NCBI GenBank assembly: GCA_009192285.1
Contig: WBVU01000009.1
Span: forward strand, 310,001 to 374,000
From: Morchella semilibera
Lineage: Eukaryota > Ascomycota > Pezizomycetes > Pezizales > Morchellaceae
DNA: 64,000 bases
Direction: 5' to 3'
A program made the translations under genes and the position numbers. Under the pieces are notes generated by a model, which was not told the DNA's origin, did not search any database, and was given only the letters and a program-made list of their open reading frames with translations. Numbering within the stretch: the first letter of the stretch is position 1; every line of letters begins with the position of its first letter. Shown one piece after another: positions 10,194 to 23,279 of the stretch.

Positions 10194-12841
10194 ACTCGTG
10201 GGTTAGACGAAAAAGACGTGATTGGAGGTGAAGTGAAACATTTCACTGCCAATTTTCACCCACCACAACCCCTCTTGTGGTCGGTCTAACGTCAGCTCGT
10301 GGTTCATGATTCGGATAAAACACAGGATGTGAGTTTTCCCGCCGATATAGGTGTTTCTACCAGATCGAAATCCTACATGCACCTTGCAATATCCCACGAT
10401 ACAAAAGCAAACTCGGAATCCCAGATCTGATATAACCTATATATAATCAATCAATAATCAGAGCCTCGGTATCCCGTAACCAGAAGAACCAAGCCGGCAA
10501 TCGAGCCGGCAAGACAGATAATTGCCCCAGACACATTTACTAGTGCAGTCACAATCGACGTCAAGGATCATAGAGTAGAGTACTATACAGCCCGCTAGAC
10601 ACCCTTGTGGACGTTTTTGCGTCTTCCCCACACTAGGAAGAAATGAGGGGGGGGGGAAGGTACATGTAGTGGTGGGTTGGGAACTAGTATGTATGGTACT
10701 ATGTAGTGCCAAGGTATTTGCTTGCTCAGCGCACAGTGTCGCATGGCAGGGGAAGGATGGGAAACACAATTTTGATCTGGCCTGGAGTGCATGCATTCAT
10801 TGGAGACGTAACTCAACCGTCCACAATCGTCATGGACTAAGAAGAACGACCACAGGAAGAAGAAAAGAACGGACGATAGAGTGTTCTAGTCTAGTTAGCG
10901 CTCACGGTCGAGTCAATTGCTTTCTTATCATTCGGTAATAATTTAACCGCTCAGCAAAGAGAGAGTGATACGAAGTAAAGAGAAAAGAATCATGATATTA
11001 TATGGTTTCCGATACTGTGTACACGAACCCATGGCAAATGCCTATCTATCTGCCTGGTTGTTGAATAAAGCCTTAAAAACCGTCTGATACCTGCAATAGC
11101 GTATCAAACGGCGTGGGTGGTCCGAGAGGATCATGTTCGTCTGCTGTCAAGAAGATACCAAGTGTCTAGGTAGGCTCAATGGACAAGATAGGGACGATCG
11201 AGAGCACATGTGCAAGCAACTCAACTTCCCGCAAAAACAAAATGTCGCGATGGATGCACCCAACCAAAGCTTCTCTCACCTGCACACGAACTCGGACGCG
11301 TTTTCTCGGGGTTTTTTTTTTCTTTTCTTTTTTTCTTTTTCTTTTCATTCTTTCATTCTCTTCTTCTTCTATGCTTGGCCTAGCTTGTGATATGCACATG
11401 TAGGTACTCTAGAGATAGAGCTCTAGAGAAGACTCGCAGAGAAGAGAATCCTCGCTTGCCTGTTTGCTGCCTGTTTTGCTAGCTTGGAATCCTTGAATTT
11501 CTTCCTTTCCCCTGCAGGACGCGAACCCTTAACTAAATCACTTCCTTTGCACTGTCCACCCACACACACCCCCGAATTGCGACTCTTGCCCTCCCTTTAT
11601 CAAGAAAATCATCCACGCAACACACAGGGGCCGGGTTATGTGGGGTTTGTGGAGAAGTGCACACTGCAGAGCTCAAAGCATAAGACCCACTCGCTGTACA
11701 TACCGAAAAGCTAATACATCATTCGATTAGAAGAGCATCGGCAATTCCTGTCCTCAGTGAGCTCGCCAATAAACATACTTCCCAACGTATGTCTACTATC
11801 TACACAGCAGTGGGTGTGGAGATCAAAAAATGAAATAAAAACGTTAACCTAGAGTAGGCAGAAGGTACCCATAGAGTGGACAAAAATCATTTCCATCCGT
11901 TCACCCATCTGTCTAGGCCATTAAAAAAAAAAAAAAAAAAAGCAAAGAAAAAATGTCTGGGGGAAGGATCCAAGGAAAATAAAATAGAAGCGCTGGGGGC
12001 AGCAAGCAGCAGCAACCCTTCCCTCCTGTATGTCACTACCGCTTCGCCGCACATCACTTGCATAAGTGTCGTTACATACCTATCACTCCGTCAGCAAGCA
12101 AGCACCGATAAACATTCTGTATCGATTTTTATTACTCCCTTTTTCCTCTTCCCTACCTTTAAAGAATTATATTTCATTTTGTGCCTACTGTAGGGTGCTG
12201 GCAGCTAGTGGTCAGCTCCCTTTCTCCCTTTCTCGACCGGCCCTCGTTCCCTCCCTTCTAGTTCGTTCGTGAAGTCACCACATCTATTTACACATCGATA
12301 CACCCTTAGTCCAGTCTGTCCCTAGCCTGGCCCGGGGCGATCAAACATTACAGCCCAGCCCCGTCGGCGACCACGTTCTCTCCTCAGACCTATTTTCTTT
12401 TCTTTCTTTTCTTCCTCCCCCTTCCTTCCTTGTCTCTCGTTGGCATTTATTTTCGTCCAATAAACGCATTAGCATTAATTGGTCCGGCTTGTTTATTCGT
12501 TTTATTAATAATCTACCAACTGCCCTTTCATTGCTTCATTTCTTTTTATTTCCTTGAACTGAGGTGGTTATGTTAGGCCAGTAATATTAGCCATCTCGAT
12601 TGACTCGAGTGAGAAAAGGAAGACCTTTCTACCCTATTCTGATACAACTCAACTCTACTTTTGGGAGGAGAACACCGTGAAGTCCCAGAGGGAGGTCGAG
12701 GAGAAAGGTCTACTCAAAGTTATAAAAGTCTGGAATTGGGGGCTAGGATTATTTTCAGAGCAGTTACAATAATATCCTCAGGGAGGGGCTTATTTTCATT
12801 CACAATATATATTTACAGCAACAGCACTAAAATACGCCTAA

Positions 12842-15120
12842 ATGAAGCCGTCAACGCACCGCTATATCCTCGCCCCGATTCTCTTAGGCATCCACGCCAT
12901 TCTTCTCCTCCCACTAGTCTTCCCGCCAAAGATTCTTCGGCCACCGCACTTTCCGGATGCCAGCGGCCATCCATGGCCCGATCACAGTACACCACCACAG
13001 GCCCCGAAGCCCGGACGGCTACACCTGAGGTACTCAGTGCCGTTGGGTTTTGCGGGCATAGCTGGGGTCTGGATATCAAAGCAGCTAGCTGGGAGTATAC
13101 CGCTGCCAAAGGACCCGCGGAGGAAGGTACTGGCAATGTGGTTGGAAAGTGGCGTGTTGTTTGGGATTGGGGTGCTGGAGGAGGTATGGAGGTATGGATT
13201 AGTGAGGCTGTTGATGGGGTATATGGGTGGGCATGGGGGGTATAGAGGGACTACTATTGTGGAGAGGAATGAGGGGGATCTCGAGGGCTCGCCAACATTG
13301 TGGGAGGGATTGTATGTCATGGCGTGGGTGTGGAGTATCTTCGAGTGTTTGGTATGTAGGAATCTTCATTCTGATTTCAACTCTGATTTTGGTTTACCGC
13401 GATTACTGTTTTCGTTATTTCTGCTTTACGCTTCCTGGTCATCTCTTCCTCTTTCCCATGGCTTTGATCATTGCTATATTTCTACTTGGAATCATACTTT
13501 AATTCGCCATCAATGTTTCCATCAATGCTGCTTCCTTTTGAGATCACTTATTTCTTTATGAAAATTTCTGGGTTCTCCACCTCCCCGCTCTTTATGGTCT
13601 CAATCTTCCCGACCTTAAGATCATCTCTAACGCTTCCATAGTACTCATGGTATGGTGTACGCCCAAATCCCCATGATTGTGGAAAACATCATACCCAGCC
13701 CTCGCCAACATCAGCAACGAAGAGAATCCAAGCCCATTTCCGCCGAAATTCAGAAGGCCCCGCCCATGTATCGCACTACCAACAGCGTCCCCCTCTGGGA
13801 AAAAGGACAAGAAGTGACTCCATTATGGGAGGTGCTAGTGACGAAACTAGAGCAGTTTTCCACTCTTTTGGCCGTAAAAAACGAGAGACTGCCTCCGGTA
13901 CTACCACAACCAATGCGAAACCTAGGGAAATAGAAGACAGATCAATTCATTTTGTGGATAATAATACAACAGCAGCTGAGAGCGAGAGCTCGCGTACAGC
14001 TTACGACGAGTCCATCAGGCCGACAAACAGTTCACTCTTGATTAAAGGAAAGAACACTATGGATGGGGATTTGGAGACTGGGTTGCTGTCACGTCTGAGA
14101 GAGATCAGGCGCGAGCAAGCGGAGGAACAGGCCGACTCGGACAATGGCTACGGGGATGACGAGGAGTCTGTTTCATCGGGCTCCGAAGACGACGACTCTG
14201 CTCGGAGTTCCATCGATAGTGCAAGATTTGAGTCTGTTACGCCTCTGTTGAGCTCCTCGCTGCCATACGATCCTAGCCAACAGCACCCGCATCATGAGAG
14301 CCAGGCATTGTTGCAGAACCAACGACAACAGATCACCTATAACACAATGGCTACTGCTAACTCACTACCTCTGGGACCAACAGATGACAACAACGAAGAT
14401 GAAGTCGTCACCGTGCATGGCTGCGACATCCCCAACCAAAATAGTAGCCGATTTAGTGATCACGGCAGAGATTCAACGCCAAAGACGCAGAGAAGTCCTA
14501 TTGATAGAGTCTATCCCTCATACCCCCCATACTCTGCAGCATACAATCATTCCCATTTTTCGGCCACCGGTTCTGCACCACCAGGACCTTCCTCGGTCTA
14601 CGGTACTACCAACCGTCCGGTTCAACAGAAACGGAAATCGACAAACACCGCCCTCAAGACACAACGGGTGTAGCAGCAAGACAGTCTATGGGGCAAATGT
14701 CAATACACTCCAATTGCACCTCCCACTACTTTGGAGAACGGCTGCATTACTGCGGCACATCTCCCACACCTTGATCTATGCCTGGGCGCCGGCATTGGTT
14801 TTCAGTGGCCATTTCCAGTGGATCTCGTTTCTTGTATTATTTCTACTGGCTGCAAAGAAAGGTTGGTCAACAATGGAATGGTTTGGCGGTGGAGCATCAA
14901 GGTTTGTACATCAACTTCTGACCCCGAGCTAATGATCTGGTTTGCTGCATGCAAAAATAAAAATAAAAATAAAAAAAAGGTGATCCCGCAAAAAGAAAGT
15001 GAGCTAACAATGTTTTTTGGTCCTTGCAGAACCGGGTTGACGAAGGCTTCAATAATTTCTTTTATTATAGCCGTTGTTCTATATCTCATAAGTTTGGTCC
15101 TTTGGGGGATCGTACCTTAG
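12842..15120 (+). CDS. Fungal multi-pass membrane protein, unknown function
   Basis: Proposed exons 12842-13351, 13642-14602, 14685-14901 and 15030-15120 give a 592-residue frame with consistent phases. The N-terminus has a hydrophobic segment (YILAPILLGIHAILLLPLVF) and more membrane-like helices to about residue 170. The centre, about 250 residues, is polar and acidic (DDEESVSSGSEDDDSARSS) and looks disordered. The C-terminus has two or three helices (ALVFSGHFQWISFLVLFLLA; then IISFIIAVVLYLISLVLWG after the last intron). The last intron (14902-15029, donor GTTTGT, acceptor TTGCAG) is well supported by the hydrophobic reading on both sides. The 290-bp first intron (GTATGT...CATAG) is likely. 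The third join, near 14603-14684, uses a weak GTACTA donor and is the least certain. I do not recognise the family with confidence; the acidic linker between membrane blocks would probably face the cytosol. Confidence 0.6.
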
Positions 15121-17282
15121 ATCGACTGTTTCCCCCCCACATTCCCCCCCCCCAAACAAAAGCATCATTTTATTATATAAATAACCTACCACTACAGTAG
15201 TAGCAACAAAAAAAAAAGACGAAAGATACGTGGCGACGATCGAAACGCACAACCCAAAAGTTTTTTTCTTCTAACCCTCCACACAAAAGCTCTCTCCTTC
15301 CTTCGTTCCCCGGTTTCTTTTCTTTTGTCTCTGTCTCTGTCGAATTGCTTTTTTACATCTCATTCTTTTATACCTATACCCATAGCGCTCATACCGACTG
15401 CCCGGATCTCCAACCAAAAACCTGCATCTCTTTTGTCTCTTTCTTTTCGGTTTTAAAAGTTATCGTGTATTTTCAGATGCCCTCCCAGCTCAGTTACAGC
15501 AACAACACATGCCTGCTTGTCTACTTCCTTGCTTTTTATTTATTTATTTATTTATTTGCCTTTTTAAGCTTATTTTGTATGTCTGCTTCCTTTTTTGTAA
15601 GCCAGTGAGCACGGACACGTTTGGTAGCTGAGGTTCTTGAGTGGTGGGCTTTCCTCCTGTCATAATTCGGCGTTTTTCTTTTCTTTGTCATCTACAAAAT
15701 CCTACATGAATCTGTGTACTCGATCTATAGCTTACCAGATCCACATTTTTTGGATAACGTATGTATGTATGTAAGGAACTTCTTTGTTGTACATTTTTAA
15801 TTCTAGGGGGGCTTCCTCTTTTCTAATCACTTTCCCTCTCTCCCCATGGCACCCCCGATGTTAATTTTTATGTATTTCCGAAATCTCACCTCCGATTCTG
15901 CTTTTCTTCTTTTGAATCATCCCGGTCTAAGGGGAAGATGGAACATGTATGTATGTAGGTACAGCTGGTACCTAGGTATGCCCTGTGTCGAGATACTTGC
16001 CGTATCCCCGTTGCTAGAGAAGAAGGAAAGAAAGAAAGTCACGGAAGCACGTGAATTCGTGGCGGTCCATCTGTCCATCCAGAGTCGCGGACCCACGTGT
16101 TCCCGCTTGCATGACATGAAGCACAAATCATATAGCAGGGGATGCACCGATGAAGAGTGGACTTGAGCTCCGTGTTACGTGAGGCTAGCCAGGTAGGAGG
16201 AATTTCAAGGGTGGGGAGGGAGGGTGATGATGGATATCGATGGGTTCCAACGTCTTTAATTGCGGGCAACTGTGCGTTCGACAGGCATGTAGAATAACAT
16301 TTCTGGATGGATTACTCTAGAGCAGAATCAGTACCATATGCATGCATGCTCGTACATACATGTAGATAGACACTCTGCCGTTATAAACTCAGGTAAAGCC
16401 CCGTTCATACAACATTGACAGAGTGTGGTGTGTGGGTCAGCTTGAGTATGAGAAGTATACTTACTATACCCTTAAGACATTCCCATATACATGTACCTAT
16501 CCTTTGTGCCTAGTAGGTACTCTCCCAGTCTTGTATGTAGCCTCGTGTTCTGTCACCTTTCTAAGATCGCTTGCCGTTTCATATGAGGTTCGTGGCATTC
16601 AATTGGTCTAGAGTTGTCCTACCAATTATATCAGTTTATCTAGCACATGTACTTTATGTAGGTCGGCCGGAGGCACCCGAAAAGCTTTCTTGGCAGGGGA
16701 GGGTGGGGCCGCTGCACGACTAATGCACTACGGTTATCGATAGGTTGTTGAGATAGAGCTCCGAACCCTTGGATATACATACACTACTTAGAATTACATC
16801 ACAGTTTGGCTCAATTGTTTACTAAAGTTGAAGAAGGTGGTTAGTGTTTTCTCTACTAGCCAATTAGCCAGCTGTTTGAACTGGGTTGAATCATTAAACA
16901 TCAACCTATATAGGAAGGAATCATCAAATAGCACACCTGCCCAATTTGTGCTTTGCGAGACACGAGCATCATCTTTACCTATCTACTGGGCGGCGACGAC
17001 GAGATCAACAGGGACAATCACCTATCAATTCGCTTGATTCTTCCACATACCGATAAAACTTATTTCCGTTTGTGCAGGCGGGTTTAATTGAGGTGGTTAG
17101 TTGAGCCGTCGTACCAAACGAGCTCGTATGCATACAAATAGATAAATGCTGTTCGACCCTTTTATTTTTTTATTTTATTTTTTTATCCATCCCTCCCTCC
17201 CTCCGCTGATTGCAATTTTCGTGTGCCTGAAGATTTTTCTTGTTCTTCCAAAAACCCCCACCACCACTACAAGATCGTTATC
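15121..17282. other. Intergenic spacer
   Basis: 3' flank of the membrane-protein gene and 5' flank of the nucleotidase gene. It is rich in T and pyrimidine tracts, with a TTTA microsatellite (15534-15558) and several ATACATGTATGTA-like palindromes (15950, 16355). A T-rich stretch (17158-17200) lies just upstream of the nucleotidase start. No gene seen. Confidence 0.5.
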
Positions 17283-19490
17283 ATGAGGTCGCATGTCATC
17301 TCTGGAGCACTGGCTCTCGCCGCCGGTCTTCAAATCGTTAGTGGCGCGGGGGTGCATGTTGACACCCTCATCTCGAGACGATTGCAGAAGAGATTTGTGG
17401 ATGGTGATGGGAATTATAATATCTCGCTCTATCATATCAACGATGTGCACGCGTAAGTTTCCTCGAGACCTCGCTCAAAAAAATGGGTGGCTGATTTGAG
17501 ATGTTGCTAGTCATCTTGATCAGTTCCGATCTAGTGGAACGGACTGTACAGACCCAACCAAAGGTTAGAAATTGGAACTTTGTGATCCCGTTGGCCCTTC
17601 TTTCTAACTAATTGTTTCGACTTTATTTGAAGGCTGTTATGGAGGATATGCACGAGTGAAAGAGGTTGTCGACAGAACAAGGCCGTCGCACAATGATTCC
17701 CTGTTTTTGAATGCGGGTGATGAGTTTCAGGTTCGTACCCTCATTATGCATTTCTACCGTTTATCTCATATCCGCGGGAACGGAGTTATATGTTATTACA
17801 TTCAAATTAGGCATGGGGTGCATACTTCCTATACGACTAGAAACTAATTATCTATTTAGGGAACCATGTTCTATACTTTCTACGGCGGTGAGAAAATCGC
17901 GGATACACTCAACCAGCTCGGCTTTGATGCCATGACAGTTGGAAATCATGAGTTTGACGCTGGAGACGATGTTTTGGCCGCATTTGTAAACCCTGCCCGT
18001 TCAAATTTTCCGTCTGGCGTTCCCTAACTTTCGAATATTAAACTCCAGATCAACAACTTAACCTTCCCTGTCACATCATGCAATATCCAAACCGACAACA
18101 AGGCCCTTAATGAGTCCTTGGTCCCCTATGTTCTCTTCCCTAAGCACAACCTAGCTGTTGTTTCTGTTACTACTGAGACCACCCCGCACATCTCAAACCC
18201 CGGCAAGGGGACCAAATTTGAGGACCCAATCACTGCGATTCAAAGGACCGTCGATCTTGTCAAGGCTACTCAAAATGTTACCAGGATCGTGGCATTGACT
18301 CATATCGGGTATGAGGCCGACATTGAGATGGCGAAGAAAACAAAGGGGATCCATTTGATCATTGGCGCTCACTCGCACACGCTACTGGGCGACATGGAGG
18401 GTGCAGAGGGGAAATACCCCACTATTGAAACCAATGAAGATGGAGATGAAGTCTTTATTGTCACAGCGTATGTAGACCCTGCAGACCTAGCCTACAAACG
18501 GCAAGCCTTTCTGTTAACAATGTAAACAGATACCGCTGGGGCGAATACCTGGGATATATCGATGTGGCCTACGACTCTGATGGCAAAATTGTTGCTTACA
18601 CTGGTGCCCCAATTCACCTCACCAACGCCACGGCACAGGATACTCAACTCCAAGCCCAAATTGAGGAATGGCGTGTCCCATTCGAAGCCTACGGCGCCGA
18701 AGTAATTGGTGAGACTCAAGTGGTCCTTGAGCAGAGCACTTGCCAGAAGGGTGAATGCACGCTTGGCGACTTCATGGCGGATGCGATGGTTGATTACCGC
18801 ATTGAGGGTAACCCTAGTGTTTCAGCAGCTATCATTAACGCTGGAGGCGTTAGAGCCACTATCGATGAAGGCCCAATCACCCGCGGCGAGGTCCTCACTT
18901 CTTTCCCCTTCGGAAATGCGATTGTTGAGATTTCCTTTACGGGAGAGGAGCTGTGGAATGTATTTGAGGGGATTATTGGAGGCGTGAGTCTGTTTAACAA
19001 CGAGAAGGTCACCAGCTTTGTCCAGGTCTCGAAAGAGATCAGGTTTACTTACAACCCGGCCAACAATAACGGAAGCAAATTAATCTCGCTAGAGGTTGGA
19101 GGAAGCTCCGTAGATATGGACAAGGAATATACCATTGTGACCTTGGACTTTCTGGCTGGAGGGGGTGATAACTTCTGGTATGTACTTTATTTACCAACAT
19201 ATTCTGACCATACGCTCATTTGACTTAAAAGGCCTACCAAAACCGATTTCGTTACCCTCGATACCCAAGATGAGGTTCTGAGACAGTATATCACCAAGGA
19301 ATCTCCTATAGATATCGAACTAGACGGACGTATATCCACTACCAATAACACCCAGCCTTCAACCCCCACAAACAGCTCAACTCCTCCCTCAACCACTGTT
19401 GAATCTTCTACTAGTGCGGCAGTTATGATCTCGGGTTCGTGGGCCGTGCTAGCAGTTTCTATTGTCAGTGCTATGATGTGTCTATTGTAA
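17283..19490 (+). CDS. Secreted 5'-nucleotidase (calcineurin-like phosphoesterase), likely GPI-anchored
   Basis: Hydrolyses extracellular nucleotides or related phosphoesters; cell-surface location inferred. Seven exons: 17283-17452, 17511-17563, 17633-17730, 17860-17985, 18049-18467, 18530-19177, 19232-19490. All six introns are GT-AG, 54-129 bp, and together give 590 residues in frame. A signal peptide follows MRSHVISGALALAAGLQIVSG. Metal-site motifs appear in order: HINDVHAHLDQF (spanning intron 1), NAGDEFQ, TVGNHEFD and IIGAHSHTLL. A C-terminal 5'-nucleotidase domain follows, with INAGGVRATIDEGPITRGEV, FPFGNAI and FLAGGGDNFW. The tail is Ser/Thr-rich and ends in a hydrophobic stretch (VLAVSIVSAMMCLL) with no basic residues after it, as in GPI signals. 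I start at MRSHV rather than an upstream in-frame ATG because it begins the signal peptide. Confidence 0.88.
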
Positions 19491-20977
19491 GCACGTAACG
19501 ACCATTATGTAGTCTATGCTTGGAGGAATTTTAATGTATTGTATGATGATGTGATTTAATTTGAATTGATACGGTTGAACAGTACGTTAGTGGATCTGGT
19601 CTTGAGAATCATATAATCCAATCTATTCAAATTCATCAGGCAACCAATCATAACATCTTGCCATAACCTATAGCTACGGATTGCATGCATGTATGAGATA
19701 AATAACCATAATATTCATGAGTCATCACTCGGAAAGCTCGGTCATTCCAACTCACTCGATTTGGATCATCTCTGATCAAGTAGTTGGCTGCCCATTTATC
19801 CATCTATACTTCATACAATCCAATATTAATTATAAAGTTGTTGGCTTGTTGTTCAAGTATCTGTCCAGGAGGCCACAAAAGGTGCCACTTACATTTATAC
19901 TTACTTACTTGTAAGTAGAGGCATCTAATAGTTGCCATAGCCTAAGGGCTGCATGTAGTATGAGGTATAAATAAATAAAGACATCTAATAACCCCGCGTG
20001 AAGCCTCTAAATGCTAGGGGTACGTTAGTAGCTACATAGGGCTATGTGCTATACATTAAATACATAATTTACATAGCTTCTGAAAATAGTATAAGCTTGT
20101 CCATTGCCACCAGGAAACACTTCTAATATTGGTCAAGTGATATATAGGTACAAGAATAATATTGACAAAGAATCACTCCCGTGTTGAAAGGAAAGCTAAA
20201 TTAAGGTGTATCGCACACCATTAGTCAACTCGGAGAGTTTAATAACCTACACTACTGATTACTACTTTCGTAGGCAGGCTGAGCTGGTATAGCTAAAGGA
20301 TTATATCAGGCCGCTCATGGACAGAGATGAATCATTAAAGACTGGAATACATACGACTACTCCGGCCGTATTCCACATGCTGACCAAGTCATATCTAGCT
20401 CCTCGCCGCTACTCTTTACAGAACTGAACCCCATCTGAACCCCACCGTCACTGCCGTTACATACATGTTGCTGGAAGCCGCTCGGCCCAAATCGGACTTA
20501 TAAGTACATATGGCTGTTGATTATTGTTCCAGGAAGGGAGGCTACATACATGTCTGTGTCATGTTTAGTTGCCCCGAGCTCTAGCTACTTTAGAAGAAGA
20601 GTCGGAGGCCTTGAAGCAAAGTCCCTCCGAATTTTATCTTCGTATGTAGGTCACTCCCCTCCGCAGAGCTTCGTCTAGTTCTCATGAATGAATGTCCAAA
20701 TAAAATTTGCCTGATACATAGCAGTGAGGGTGTAACTGGTGAGACAGCTACTTTACATCTATTACGAATAACATTAAATACTGATTCTGGGTGGTGTGGA
20801 CTAGAGAATCGACTCTCTTAGGATGAATCAATCCGTCTATATACTCTGGGTATAATATGCGCGCGCATAGGATCAAGGACATATATTTTATTTGAAACAT
20901 TCCGGTGCCGACGTGGGCTACTTTACATGTAGTGTAAATACTCCCCCCCCCCCCCGGGCGCGCCCGGGAAATCTCCC
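19491..20977. other. Intergenic spacer between convergent genes
   Basis: AT-rich DNA between the ends of the nucleotidase (+) and AAA ATPase (-) genes. It includes many TACATGTA-type motifs, a 13-C run (20943-20955) running into a GC palindrome, and no gene. Confidence 0.5.
20953..20968. repeat. Perfect 16-bp GC palindrome after a C run
   Basis: CCCGGGCGCGCCCGGG is self-complementary and sits at the end of a 13-C run, 10 bp beyond the stop codon of the leftward AAA gene. It could act as a terminator-like or replication-slippage structure; function is inferred only. Confidence 0.7.
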
Positions 20978-23279
20978 TTACTCAACCTGTCCAACTAACT
21001 GATCGAAAAGGCGTTGGTTCTCCAAAAACTTCTCAGTTTTCTTCCTATTTTCTAGAGGATTGAGCTGCATGACCTCAGCTAAATGCTTAAGCCCTAAGGG
21101 CTTGCCTTCGGAGCGGGCATAGCAGCTAGCTGCCCATACTAAGTTGTTAATTGTGTGCCCGTTAACGTCAAAACCTCCTAGGAGCTGAAGAGCCTTGTCG
21201 TTCCACGTTTGTTCAGATGGTGCTTTCGATGACCGAATGTTCTCCTCGAGTACATTCCTCCAGATCTTTTGTCTAGCGTTTGGCGCCAGCGGCTCGAAAT
21301 CCAGGGTTAGGTGAACGCGGCTGTACACTGCTTCGTCAATGCTGTCGGCCTTGTTGGTGATAAGGAACAGGATACATGAGAAATTTTCGATCAGACGGAA
21401 AACAACTACTGGTTCTTAGATTTTTTACTAAACCTCGAGTTATTAGACATACCTGAGACTATTCCACTGTCATTGCCGTTTGAAAGCAGGGCTTCTGCTT
21501 CATCCAGTACGACAAGAGCGTCCCATTTCTGTGCATACTTTAAAATGTCCTTCATTTTTCTCTCCATGTTTTCAGGGTCTTTGATGAATTCCCTACACGA
21601 TATTTGGTACAAAGGGCGCTCGCAGCGTTCTGAAATTCCCACTGCAATAATCGTTAGAAATACGGTTATTGTGTGGAGAAGGTAAGTCCCAAATTTACCG
21701 GTCATCATAGTCTTTCCAGTTCCAGGGGGGCCGGTTAGCATTATAACCAAACCCTTCCCTTTCCTTCTTGCAACATCCTCTTTTGCACGGGTTTTGTGCC
21801 CTTGCACTAACGATCGAATAAGATCTTTCTTACGTTTATCCATCTCCAACGAATCAAAGACTCCCTCCCCCCACTCCATCCCCCACAATCCCTCTACCAA
21901 GAAATAGCCCCACAACTTTCTGTCAAGAGCAAATCCTGGTATAAGTGCAGGATAGAGGAGATATTGGTATCGTTCAAGTATCTCGGCCGGAGAGAGTGGG
22001 GCTTTTGCAGCCAAGGGTATGCCCGAACCATCTCGGCACACTGTCACATAGATCACTTCATCAGGCGGTTCGGAGACTGCTTTATCTGGCAAGGTGTCTG
22101 GTTCTCCTTGGTCTGGAGGGGTATCTAAGTTCACTTGGTTTGGAAGAAAGTCTGGGCCCTCTTTATCTAGGAGGGTGTCTGGATGCGCATGATCTGGAAG
22201 AAGTTCTGGGCGGAAATTTGGATGCTCGTCCATAAAACTGCGACAGTCTATAATGACCCGTTCGTTTATCTAATCTTAGATTATTATGAGTAGCAAATAC
22301 GGAACGGAAACTCAAATGCCTGTAAACTTGGAGCCTCGCCAGTCTGGAGACCTTTCTGCGGGTCCGGCGTCCACAGCGGGCCTTGATATGAACGGGGCCT
22401 AGGTTTTTGAAGTCTCTCAAATCTTTTACCCCTGGCATTTACTCTTCTCATGATCTCTTCCGTATCATCATCCGGGTAAAAGCTCATTGGGACAACTGGT
22501 AGCGATTCTATATCAATAATTCCAGAAAAGGCCGCAATTTTTATTCGTTTTTCCACCTTCCCGACGCACGTACCATCGAAATCCATGCCTTGTCCACAAA
22601 TAACCCAGTGTGTAAGACCCTCGGGAGTGGAATCTAAATAAGCGTGCCTAAAAACCCAAACTTCTTCAATTCCGTGAATGTTCAAGAAAATAAGTTGGCC
22701 TGGTCGGTATATAGTCCATAGTAACGGGCAGTTTATCTTTTTTTGTGGCCATAGTTGGTCGTAAGTCTTCTGCGTCGCTCGAAGCTCCTCGTTACCCTTG
22801 ATGAAATCTATAATGAGGTTTATTTCTTCCATAAGTTCTGGATCTTGCGATTCGCTTAAGTGTTTCTGGATTTTATCTCGTGAGTGAAATAGAAGTTCGA
22901 ACGGATGAGGGATACTGATAGGGTCAGCTTCGAGGTTCACGGCGCCAGAGGCCGAGTCTGTGATTAGATCGCGAAACTTCTTCTGTAGCTTTTTAGATTG
23001 AATTTCGAAGTTGATAGAAGATAAACTAGGATCATCTTTATCATCAATCCTACGCAAAACAACTGCATACTCTTTAAAAGCTTTGCTATTTTTCTTCCGC
23101 CCTGATCGAGAGTAAAATTGGCTCGTGAGGTAAACTTCACGGTCAAGGAAACGTCGGATTTCTGTGATATCTTGAAACTGGGCCTTTGATGGTACGTATT
23201 CGCTTTTAGCCTCCCTCCGAATACCGTCAGTACTGCCGTGACGTAGAGTCCGTTGATAGAATTCTAGATCTGTGGGCAT
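20978..23279 (-). CDS. AAA+ ATPase with N-terminal fungal DUF7025-like region
   Basis: Four exons on the minus strand (23279-22301, 22247-21699, 21641-21453, 21408-20978) joined by 44-57 bp introns give 715 residues with consistent phases. Residues about 130-330 resemble the N-terminal domain found in many fungal AAA proteins of unknown role, with PLLWTIYRPGQLIF and GLTHWVICGQGMDFDG. An acidic/Pro linker with repeated PD-L-D units (around 22090-22200) precedes the ATPase. Walker A is GPPGTGKT, split from the next helix by an intron at MMT|V. Walker B is DALVVLDEAEALL. Sensor 1 is FLITNKAD, and the arginine region is AVYSRVHLTLDF. The family usually has LDEAD; here it is LDEAE. It is head-to-head with the membrane protein at 24051. 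The cellular function is unknown; substrate remodelling is inferred from the fold. Confidence 0.85.

Larger units (their letters stand above)
8551..12841. other. Intergenic spacer, right half
   Basis: No supportable gene. It contains a 16-bp perfect palindrome at 9322-9337, a GATGGT/GATGAT tract at 10165-10193, a G run near 10637-10646, a pyrimidine tract at about 11310-11370 and a run of about 20 A near 11922-11941. The last few hundred bases before 12842 are probably the promoter and leader of the membrane-protein gene. Confidence 0.5.
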
